Source of the DNA: Dehalococcoidales bacterium
GTDB lineage: Bacteria; Chloroflexota; Dehalococcoidia; Dehalococcoidales; UBA2162
DNA length: 5,112 nucleotides
Assembly: GCA_020354275.1 (NCBI GenBank)
Contig: CP070645.1
Location: 1,485,428-1,490,539 of the forward strand
Direction of reading: 5' to 3'
Shown: piece after piece, positions 1-5,112 of the stretch
Layout: each line of letters opens with the position of its first letter
How positions within the stretch are numbered: the first letter of the stretch is position 1
Translations under genes and position numbers: made by a program
The notes under the pieces: generated by a model
Database searches by the model: none
Seen by the model: the letters and a program-made list of their open reading frames with translations, nothing else
What the model was told of the DNA's origin: nothing

Positions 1-31
1 GGTTGGAAGTCAGGAAAATCATATCAAAGAA
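1..31 (-). pseudogene. In-frame continuation of the MFS gene beyond the TGA, running off the window
   Basis: Directly after the TGA at 32-34, the same minus-strand frame reads FFDMIFLTSN up to the window edge. MFS_3 proteins commonly have a glycine followed by a hydrophobic stretch and then an NTLxQ-type segment at this point, so the TGA sits where a GGA glycine codon would be expected. The reading frame is retained and only the stop interrupts it. This piece is either the remnant of a nonsense-mutated gene, the result of a sequencing error, or a recoded codon. The rest of the gene lies to the left of the window. Confidence 0.45.
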
Positions 32-1024
32 TCACGCCAGCGCCAGAAGCGTTAAAGCAACCGGGATTGCTGTGCTGAAGGCAAAGCCTATCAGAGACAG
101 GCTGAGCAGGAAAAGGGACGCCAGTTGCACCAGGCCTCTACGCTCCAGGCGGCCCATTGATGCGGTGACGACACCGCCAAAAATACCACCCACACCCACA
201 GACGCCAGAAGGAACCCCAGAATCCTGCCCGACTCATCACCAAAGACCTTCACGGCGTAAATTGGCGGGAGTATGGTGAATACCGGAATAATAAAAAGTG
301 GGAGGACAAACCCCATCAGCATGAAGGTACGGGTAACACGTTCCCTGGCTATATGACGGATACCCTCTCTAATATTGTCAAACGGGGAACTCTGAACTGC
401 ATCTGATTTTCGTGCCGGAAACTGAATCTTTGTGATGGTGAAGGCGATAAGGGCATAGGCGCTGGCTTGGACGAAGAAGTTCCCGCTGGGTCCGAACCAA
501 ACGATGAGCATGCCCCCTATCCCGGGGCCGAACGAACGCATCAGGCTCCATCCTGTCTGGACAAGGGCTACAGCATTGGGTGCCAGCGGGCGCGGCACCA
601 GGTCGAAGATAAGAACCTGTCTTAGTGACATATCAACGGTCTGTGCCATACCGCCCAGGAAGGCGAAGACGAAAAGGCAGGTTATATTAGCCCGATCGAA
701 AAGCAGCAAGAGCCCCAGGGTCAACGTAATAGTAAATAACCAGCCGTTCTCTATTAAAATCAACTTGCGGCGGTCAAGGCGGTCTATCAGAACGCCGGCC
801 ATAGGTATCATGCCCAGTGCGGCTACGGAACGAACCAGGTTGATAGATCCCAGCATGGTACCGGAGCCTGTCATATGATAGACAAGCCAACTCATCGTGA
901 TCTGCTGAATCCACTGGGCGGCATTGGAGAGCGTAGTCCCTACCAGCAATAGACGGAAATTCCGGATACGTAACGACGCAAAGGTGTTTATCTTCTCCGG
1001 GGCTGTCGAAGTCTCATTAACCAT
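32..1024 (-). CDS. MFS exporter (MFS_3/EntS-like), cut short by an in-frame TGA
   Basis: This is a major facilitator superfamily membrane transporter, probably a drug or small-molecule exporter; the substrate cannot be read from the sequence. The 330 residues contain about nine hydrophobic segments. A cytoplasmic motif A between TM2 and TM3 lies near residues 77-87 (GVLIDRLDRRK), a GPGIGG stretch in TM5 is at 166-171, and a degenerate second motif A (GRLERRG) is at 291-297 in the C half. The N-terminus, with SLRIRNFRLLLVG at 17-29, is typical of the MFS_3 family. The ATG at 1022-1024 is the only standard start in the open frame, which is closed upstream by a TAA; no clear Shine-Dalgarno precedes it. 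Family members usually have about 400 or more residues and 12 TM segments. This one stops inside TM10, and the frame beyond the TGA still reads as MFS sequence, so it is probably a disrupted gene. It is divergent from mutS2. The family call is firm; function is uncertain. Confidence 0.85.
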   Translation of the reverse strand: MVNETSTAPEKINTFASLRIRNFRLLLVGTTLSNAAQWIQQITMSWLVYHMTGSGTMLGSINLVRSVAALGMIPMAGVLIDRLDRRKLILIENGWLFTITLTLGLLLLFDRANITCLFVFAFLGGMAQTVDMSLRQVLIFDLVPRPLAPNAVALVQTGWSLMRSFGPGIGGMLIVWFGPSGNFFVQASAYALIAFTITKIQFPARKSDAVQSSPFDNIREGIRHIARERVTRTFMLMGFVLPLFIIPVFTILPPIYAVKVFGDESGRILGFLLASVGVGGIFGGVVTASMGRLERRGLVQLASLFLLSLSLIGFAFSTAIPVALTLLALA

Positions 1025-1140
1025 ATCAGGGATTGCTTGCTCTTTACCAGGAATATCATCGGCGGGAGGTGTATCTATAGTTCCGGTACTACCAATCCTA
1101 TTTCTAGGCGGGTTCTCATACCGGCTCAGAATAGTGCCGG

Positions 1141-1146
1141 ATTATA
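1141..1146 (-). promoter_or_regulatory. Possible -10 hexamer for the MFS gene
   Basis: The minus strand reads TATAAT here, about 117 bases upstream of the MFS start codon. No matching -35 and no TGn extension are visible, so the call rests on the hexamer alone. If it is used, the MFS mRNA has a leader of roughly 110 bases. Confidence 0.3.
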
Positions 1147-1311
1147 CCTGCTCACGCCTTGGTTCCCTTCTAATAGAGACATAGTACTCGATAGAGAACA
1201 CGTTAGCAAGGGCATCAGGACTGCCACAGACGTTGCATACTGCCAGGAATCATGCCAATAAAACCATTTTAAACAATCCTTGAATTGAGCAGTGTCCTGC
1301 CTGCTCCACCG

Positions 1312-1320
1312 TGTTATAAT
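1312..1320 (+). promoter_or_regulatory. Extended -10 promoter of mutS2
   Basis: TGTTATAAT is a perfect -10 hexamer (1315-1320) preceded by the TGn of an extended -10 element. No good -35 lies 16-18 bases upstream (GTGTCC is at 1292-1297), which fits extended -10 promoters, since they can work without one. The nearest TTGA-like hexamer (1285-1290) is too far away. Transcription would begin near 1327, giving a leader of about 25 bases before the mutS2 ATG, and would probably continue into the VLRF1 gene. Confidence 0.6.
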
Positions 1321-1351
1321 CAGATAGCAATCGTGAAACGGGACTTACTTG

Positions 1352-3715
1352 ATGGATGATAAGAGTCTGAAAATACTGGAGTTCCCTGAAATCATAAAGA
1401 TACTGGCAGGATACACTTCCTTTCCTGTCGGCTGTGAGATGGTTCTTGATCTGAAGCCAGTTTCCGATTATGACAGAGTCTCCTTATGGCTTGGCCAATC
1501 CAGAGAAGCACGGCACTTGCTCTCACGGGATCCGGATTTTACCGTTAGCGGGGCTTTCGACATTCGGGAAACAACAAAGGTGGCAGCTCTGGGTAAAATG
1601 CTCGAGCCAGTGAACCTGGTCGAAATCCAGCATACTTTAGCTGTCATGCGGAAGGTGCGTAGCAGCCTTCATAGTATGTCAGAAGAGGTGCCGTTATTCT
1701 GGCATATTGCCCAAGGTCTTGTGGAACTCCCCGGCGTGGAAAAGGAAATCACCCGCTGTCTTTCACCTGATGGAGAAGTGTTAAACCAGGCTTCGTCTAA
1801 GTTAGCAGCAGTCAGGAAACAACTCAGAGAAGTGCGCCAGGTCTTGAGGGACCGCCTGGAAGAGATAATAAGGACACCCAAAGGTCAGAGGATAATTCAA
1901 GAACCTATCATAACTGAGCGTGAGGGAAGGTCTGTCATACCGGTGAAAACAGAATTCCGAAAGGAAATAGAGGGTATCACCCATGATGTCTCCAATACCG
2001 GTGCCACCGTGTTTATCGAACCGTGGGCAACGGTAGAACTGGGAAATACCATCCGTGAACTAGTGTCGGAAGGAAAGCGTGAGGAGGAAAGGATTCTCCG
2101 GAACCTCAGCACTTTGGTAGGCACACACGAGGCAGATATTCTTATTAGCGTGTCACGGCTGGCAGAATTGGACATGACTCTGGCCAAGGCCAGATACGCA
2201 CGCGCAGTAAAGGCTGCTGAACCTGATTTAATAAGCTTTGTTGATACGTCAGTAAAAGACAGAACACCTGCCTTCCTGGGGCTTGTTGATGCCAGGCATC
2301 CTTTGCTGGGACAGGAAGCCGTGCCTCTCTCCGTTGAGCTCGGGCAGGATTTTTCCATACTTGTCATTACCGGGCCTAACACTGGGGGGAAAACGGTAGC
2401 ATTAAAGACTATTGGCCTACTTATCTTAATGACGCAAGCAGGAATCCCAATTCCTGCCTCACCAGAGACCCGACTACCAGTGTTTGACAGCATATTTGCC
2501 CATATTGGCGATGAACAGAGTATAGAACAAACTCTTTCCAGTTTCAGCTGGCACATAGGTAATATCGTGCGTATTATTCAGAACGCTACCGAGAGGAGTC
2601 TGGTACTTATTGACGAATTAGGCACGAGCACCGATCCTGCAGAAGGTTCTGCATTAGCCCGTTCCGTTCTGCTCCATTTTCTGTCATCAGGAATATTGAC
2701 GATGGCAACTACACATTACGGAGACCTGAAGGCATTCGCTCACGTAACACCAGGACTGCAAAATGCATCCTTTGACTTTGATCCCGTAACACTGACGCCG
2801 ACCTATCACATGACACTGGGGATCCCGGGAGGTAGCAATGCGTTAGCTACCGCCGCTCGTCTGGGCGTACCACCTGCTATTATCGACGAAGCCAGAACCA
2901 TGCTATCGAAAGGTTCTCTTGACCTGGATGCCACACTCGCCGACGTTATGGCAGAAAAAGAGAGGATAGAAGCGGTCAGAGAGGTTTTGGAAAAGGAAAA
3001 GGCTGAGACGAAGGCACGGAATGCCGAGTTGGAAAGCAGGCTTACACAGTTAAGAGCCGAGGAACAGCGGGTCATTCAAGAAGCCAGGGATAGAGTCGTC
3101 TATGAAATGGCTGAACTCCACAGGCAAATCCGCCAGGTAAGTTCCGAGTTGCGTAAGAAGAGGACCAGCGAAAAAGTTGACACGGCCAGAAAGGCGCTGT
3201 CAGACGCGCAAGCCCGGTTAGATAGTGAAGAATGGGCGCTAAAAGCGCCGGAAGCGGGAATAGAGCCTGGCATTTCAGTTGGTGATACCGTCTACCTGAC
3301 TGACATGAATCTACATGGCACGGTGCTCTCTATCTTTGAGAAAACGCAGGAAGTTGAGGTCCAGGCCGGACATATAAAGCTAAGAGTCGCCATGAATAGT
3401 ATAGAAAGAAGGCCAAACGCGACCGTTGTACCGCCAGCAACTCCTGACAAAACAATAAGGTTAGCACCCGGAGTAATCTCGGCTGAACTTGACCTGCGCG
3501 GCAAACGAGCCGACGAGATAGAAGTGGCACTGGACAGTTATCTCAACGATGCTACTCTGGTAAACCTTAACGAGGTACTGGTCATCCATGGAACTGCCAC
3601 TGGTACGGTGCGCCAGATAGTCAGAGATCTCCTCGGTACTCACCCGCTGGTCAAATCTTTCCGAGCAGGGGGGCAGGGGGAAGGCGGTGACGGGGTTACG
3701 GTAGTCAGCCTATAG
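1352..3715 (+). CDS. mutS2: Endonuclease MutS2 / ribosome-collision factor RqcU
   Basis: A full-length MutS2 of 787 residues, the normal family size, and a cytoplasmic ATPase. Known family roles are suppression of recombination and, in Bacillus (RqcU), binding and splitting of collided ribosomes. The N-terminal MutS core and lever region spans about 1-300 and lacks the mismatch-reading domain of MutS1. Walker A GPNTGGKT is at 341-348; the SSFSWH signature region follows; Walker B LVLIDE has its Asp at 421, then GTSTDP and the ATTHYGDLKA switch. A long coiled coil covers about 533-605, a small beta domain starting at VGDTV about 643-686, and a C-terminal Smr domain about 711-787 has LDLRG (Asp 714) and HGTATG (His 746). 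The start is the ATG at 1352, with GGGA eight bases upstream; a TTG at 1349 is directly in front and in frame, and would add one residue. An extended -10 promoter precedes it and a VLRF1 gene follows 37 bases after the TAG stop, probably in one operon. The Smr loop departs from the usual HGKGTG. Confidence 0.97.
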   Translation: MDDKSLKILEFPEIIKILAGYTSFPVGCEMVLDLKPVSDYDRVSLWLGQSREARHLLSRDPDFTVSGAFDIRETTKVAALGKMLEPVNLVEIQHTLAVMRKVRSSLHSMSEEVPLFWHIAQGLVELPGVEKEITRCLSPDGEVLNQASSKLAAVRKQLREVRQVLRDRLEEIIRTPKGQRIIQEPIITEREGRSVIPVKTEFRKEIEGITHDVSNTGATVFIEPWATVELGNTIRELVSEGKREEERILRNLSTLVGTHEADILISVSRLAELDMTLAKARYARAVKAAEPDLISFVDTSVKDRTPAFLGLVDARHPLLGQEAVPLSVELGQDFSILVITGPNTGGKTVALKTIGLLILMTQAGIPIPASPETRLPVFDSIFAHIGDEQSIEQTLSSFSWHIGNIVRIIQNATERSLVLIDELGTSTDPAEGSALARSVLLHFLSSGILTMATTHYGDLKAFAHVTPGLQNASFDFDPVTLTPTYHMTLGIPGGSNALATAARLGVPPAIIDEARTMLSKGSLDLDATLADVMAEKERIEAVREVLEKEKAETKARNAELESRLTQLRAEEQRVIQEARDRVVYEMAELHRQIRQVSSELRKKRTSEKVDTARKALSDAQARLDSEEWALKAPEAGIEPGISVGDTVYLTDMNLHGTVLSIFEKTQEVEVQAGHIKLRVAMNSIERRPNATVVPPATPDKTIRLAPGVISAELDLRGKRADEIEVALDSYLNDATLVNLNEVLVIHGTATGTVRQIVRDLLGTHPLVKSFRAGGQGEGGDGVTVVSL

Positions 3716-3752
3716 TACCGGTTAATAATCCACCAGTGAGGCAGTAATAGAA

Positions 3753-4499
3753 GTGGTTCTTGTACCAAGTGAGTTCTTCCTGGGCCGGTCCAGAATGCTT
3801 GTATTACTTAACGAGCTTGAAGAGTCTGTAGATTCTGGTGCTGTGTCGTTATATATGCCATCCGTATTATCCGTGCCGGAAATCGAAAGTCTACTTACCA
3901 AGATTAACATACAGGCCGTTCCCGACGGGCTAATTGAGAAAGCCGCTAGTTCTAAAAACGGGGCGGTCGTTTTGTGGGGTAGCACCCAGAGGTACCTGGT
4001 TTTGCCACCATTTCCTATCAGAGAAGAGACCACGTTTAGCGGCTATATTGCCGAACCTCTGCGTCAATTACTAGATAGTAGCCTTAAAATTGGGCTGATC
4101 CTGGTACATCTTGGTACGTACGCAATTGGTGTTTGTCAGGGAGAAGAACTCATTACCAGTAAAGTAGGGACAGGCCTTATCCACGGACGACACAAAAAGG
4201 GGGGTTCTTCACAACAACGTTTTCAGCGGCGCCGTCAAAAACAGGTCGAGGAGTTTCTCGATAGGGTATGCAACCATGCCAAAGCACAATTCGAACCCCA
4301 TGCGCGAGAACTGGACTATGTCATTTATGGAGGGCCACACCAAACGGTACTCATGCTGCAAAAACGTTGCGCCTTTCTCAAATCATTCGAAGACCGGGTG
4401 CTATCGTTGCTAGATGTGCCCTCACTTCGCCAGAAAGTATTGGAAACGGTAGTAGGCCGTATCTGGTCCAGCCGCATAACCGAGTGGCAGGAAGTGTAG
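3753..4499 (+). CDS. VLRF1 (Vms1/ANKZF1-like) release factor, peptidyl-tRNA hydrolase
   Basis: This 248-residue soluble protein matches the VLRF1 group of the eRF1-like release-factor superfamily. The eukaryotic members Vms1 and ANKZF1 cut the tRNA from nascent chains stalled on the large ribosomal subunit. The N-terminal part (about 1-95) is variable and ends in a strand-rich stretch (GAVVLWGSTQRYLVLPPFP). The catalytic RNase H-like domain runs from about 110, with IGLILVHLGTYAIGV, then TGLIHGRHKKGG, a GSSQ at 151-154 that supplies the GxxQ motif (candidate catalytic Gln 154), and a basic helix RFQRRRQKQ from 156. A later IYGGPHQTV stretch and a C-terminal WSSRITEW are also family-like. I see no zinc finger, ankyrin repeats or membrane segment, unlike the eukaryotic proteins. 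The start is a GTG with GAGG (3738-3741) 11 bases ahead; an ATG at codon 15 is the alternative. The gene follows mutS2 by 37 bases without a terminator, so co-transcription and a shared ribosome-rescue role are inferred. The substrate is not proven for this bacterial branch. Confidence 0.85.
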   Translation: MVLVPSEFFLGRSRMLVLLNELEESVDSGAVSLYMPSVLSVPEIESLLTKINIQAVPDGLIEKAASSKNGAVVLWGSTQRYLVLPPFPIREETTFSGYIAEPLRQLLDSSLKIGLILVHLGTYAIGVCQGEELITSKVGTGLIHGRHKKGGSSQQRFQRRRQKQVEEFLDRVCNHAKAQFEPHARELDYVIYGGPHQTVLMLQKRCAFLKSFEDRVLSLLDVPSLRQKVLETVVGRIWSSRITEWQEV

Positions 4500-4638
4500 A
4501 TAAAGTAGAAGAATGAGACCACAGCTATTACCAAAAAGCTAATATATAGTTGGTTTCCAGCGCACGAGATTGACCTGTATCCAATTCCACGAACCAGAAA
4601 GAAAGAATAACCTGACCCTTGGTGTGTCGATTTACCTA

Positions 4639-4650
4639 GTGTCATGACAC
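4639..4650. repeat. Perfect 12-base palindrome GTGTCATGACAC
   Basis: The sequence is identical to its reverse complement over all 12 bases and does not extend at either side. It could be a dimeric regulator site or chance. No gene start lies close by in the window, which weakens an operator reading. Confidence 0.35.
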
Positions 4651-4661
4651 CCTGATTCCTT

Positions 4662-4688
4662 ATAAATCCTCTAAAAGAGACGATTTAT
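4662..4688. terminator. AT-rich hairpin, possible weak or bidirectional terminator
   Basis: ATAAATC (4662-4668) pairs with GATTTAT (4682-4688), and CTCT (4669-4672) pairs with AGAG (4676-4679). This gives an 11-bp stem with a 3-base loop and a 2-base bulge at 4680-4681. The U-run is short and the stem poor in GC, so termination would be weak. On the minus strand it follows the 3' end of the tRNA remnant by about 10 bases and may be the old tRNA terminator. On the plus strand it could end the mutS2-VLRF1 transcript. Confidence 0.35.
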
Positions 4689-4698
4689 TTAGCTTCAG

Positions 4699-4740
4699 TA
4701 GGCCGTGCAGGTCTCGAACCTGCGACATCCTGATTAGAAG
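4699..4740 (-). pseudogene. 3' half of a tRNA-Arg(UCU) gene, probable attachment-site scar
   Basis: Read on the minus strand, this is the 3' half of a tRNA. It has an anticodon loop CTTCTAA (anticodon TCT, Arg), 3' anticodon stem TCAGG, variable loop ATGTC, a perfect T arm GCAGG-TTCGAGA-CCTGC, 3' acceptor strand ACGGCCT and discriminator A, with no encoded CCA. The 5' half is missing: the bases just before the loop (TGTAT) cannot form the anticodon stem with TCAGG, and no D arm is found in the 370 bases beyond. The break falls exactly at the start of the anticodon loop, a usual crossover point for tyrosine-recombinase integration in tRNA genes. A plausible reading is an att site, with the inserted DNA to the right. 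It is not a working tRNA as it stands, unless the 5' half lies beyond the window behind an insertion. Confidence 0.7.
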
Positions 4741-4747
4741 ATACAGA

Positions 4748-4759
4748 ACTAATATCCCA
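4748..4759 (+). repeat. Left copy of a 12-base inverted repeat
   Basis: ACTAATATCCCA here is the exact reverse complement of 5096-5107. It starts seven bases from the tRNA break at 4740/4741. Confidence 0.5.
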
Positions 4760-4769
4760 CAGAGTAATG

Positions 4770-4788
4770 GTGAATAACGTTATATCAC
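4770..4788. repeat. Interrupted palindrome inside the left repeat
   Basis: GTGAATAACGTTATATCAC has a perfect 10-base centre (ATAACGTTAT) flanked by GTGA and TCAC, with a single unpaired A at 4784. It begins 11 bases inside the left inverted repeat. It could be a binding site for a recombinase or regulator, or chance. Confidence 0.35.
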
Positions 4789-5072
4789 TTTCTATAAGCG
4801 AGTTAGCCTTAATTTATACCTTCTAGTAACTTCTTATACTTGTATGTGTCTAGAAGTACGTTAGCAAAAATGTTAGAAGAAATAAAGAAGGGTAAAAACT
4901 TAGCGAATAGTCAAATCTCCCAGTCCAGTAATCTCAAAGGAGCCCTAAATTCTTCTATCATCTGTCGTAACTTCCTGCGCCCTGTTCCATTTGAATTCAA
5001 ATGTTAAATAAAGAACATCATTGAAAGTTCGGTTCCCTCGAATATATTTCTACCCAAGCTGGCTTATAACCT

Positions 5073-5090
5073 AAGGAGCTAGCTATCCTT
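5073..5090. repeat. Interrupted palindrome inside the right repeat
   Basis: AAGGAGCTAGCTATCCTT has a perfect centre AGCTAGCT flanked by AAGG and CCTT, with two unpaired bases (AT, 5085-5086). It ends five bases inside the right inverted repeat. Its sequence differs from the left palindrome, so they are not copies of one site. Confidence 0.3.
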
Positions 5091-5095
5091 CTTGA

Positions 5096-5107
5096 TGGGA
5101 TATTAGT
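5096..5107 (-). repeat. Right copy of the 12-base inverted repeat
   Basis: TGGGATATTAGT pairs with the left copy at 4748-4759. Outer flanks match only in part (TAC near both outer ends), and the copy is five bases from the window edge, so its full extent is unknown. Confidence 0.5.
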
Positions 5108-5112
5108 CGTAC

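Larger units (their letters stand above)
1025..1351. other. Divergent intergenic region between the MFS gene and mutS2
   Basis: This 327-base stretch has no convincing gene; the short open frames lack start signals and family features. It separates two divergent genes and carries one consensus -10 hexamer on each strand, near 1146-1141 (minus) and 1315-1320 (plus). A small GC-rich inverted repeat (CCGGC at 1121-1125 and GCCGG at 1136-1140, 10-base loop) lies just downstream of the minus-strand -10. It would fall in the MFS leader, but it is too weak to name as a regulator site. I see no T-box, riboswitch or terminator. Confidence 0.6.
4500..4698. other. Non-coding spacer downstream of VLRF1
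   Basis: About 200 bases without a supported gene. Contents are a perfect 12-base palindrome at 4639-4650 and an AT-rich hairpin at 4662-4688, followed by the tRNA remnant. No strong intrinsic terminator directly follows the VLRF1 stop codon. The long open frame on the minus strand (4325-4645) is mostly a shadow of VLRF1. Confidence 0.5.
4741..5112. other. AT-rich, gene-poor segment abutting the tRNA scar
   Basis: These 372 bases are visibly richer in A and T than the genes to the left and hold no supported gene. The best plus-strand frame (ATG at 4870, 45 codons) has no ribosome binding site and no family I recognise; short minus-strand frames are about 30 codons long and broken by stops. 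The segment begins at the tRNA break and carries a 12-base inverted repeat near its two visible ends, with an interrupted palindrome just inside each. It could be the edge of an integrated element, a small non-autonomous insertion, or decayed DNA. The window ends before this can be decided. Confidence 0.45.

Noticed and set aside
1897..2556. 219-codon open frame on the minus strand inside mutS2
   Set aside because: It lies wholly opposite a conserved ATPase gene, including Walker A, and has no recognisable domain; it is a shadow frame.
3661..3695. G-rich run near the end of mutS2, a possible G-quadruplex
   Set aside because: It encodes the conserved glycine-rich C-terminus of the Smr domain (RAGGQGEGGDG), which explains the G content; the G-runs are also uneven.
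4268..4516. 82-codon plus-strand frame overlapping the end of VLRF1
   Set aside because: It is an alternative frame within the conserved VLRF1 coding region and has no ribosome binding site or recognisable domain.
4911..5003. 30-codon minus-strand frame ending RQMIEEFRAPLRLLDWEI
   Set aside because: It looks somewhat protein-like, and MIEEFRAPL slightly recalls a Cas1 segment, but it has no standard ATG start and a stop directly upstream. It is too short to assign; at most a decayed gene scrap.
4870..5007. 45-codon plus-strand open frame starting MLEEIKKGKN
   Set aside because: No ribosome binding site, no recognised family, and a length expected by chance in AT-rich DNA.
4699..5112. Group I intron within the tRNA-Arg anticodon loop
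   Set aside because: A group I intron should end in G just before the 3' exon. No G lies at the junction, no catalytic core was recognised, and the 5' exon is not in the window.

Overview
The window looks like a bacterial chromosome segment, most likely from the Chloroflexota (Dehalococcoidia-like). This is inferred from the VLRF1-type release-factor protein, a family I associate mainly with Actinobacteria and Chloroflexi, and from the pairing with a full-length MutS2. It is inference, not a phylogenetic result.

Layout. Positions 1-1024 (minus strand) hold an MFS exporter whose reading frame is cut by an in-frame TGA at 32-34. The same frame carries on with MFS-like residues to the window edge, so the gene is probably broken or recoded and its 3' part lies outside. 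A 327-base divergent intergenic region follows, with a perfect TATAAT on each strand. Positions 1352-3715 (+) encode a complete MutS2 (RqcU) of 787 residues. After a 37-base gap with no terminator, 3753-4499 (+) encodes a 248-residue Vms1-like release factor / peptidyl-tRNA hydrolase (VLRF1) with an intact GxxQ motif. From 4500 to the end there is no convincing gene. That tail becomes AT-rich and contains a minus-strand 3' half of a tRNA-Arg(UCU) gene (4699-4740), broken exactly at the anticodon loop. The stretch beyond it is bounded by a 12-bp inverted repeat and carries two interrupted palindromes.

How the genes fit together. MutS2/RqcU of Firmicutes is known to act on collided ribosomes, and Vms1/ANKZF1 of eukaryotes releases stalled nascent chains from peptidyl-tRNA on the 60S subunit. 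The two-gene unit mutS2-VLRF1 therefore reads as a compact ribosome-rescue operon: one protein splits or clears the stalled ribosome, the other hydrolyses the leftover peptidyl-tRNA. The MFS gene is divergent and probably unrelated. The right end looks like the scar or edge of an element that integrated in a tRNA gene.
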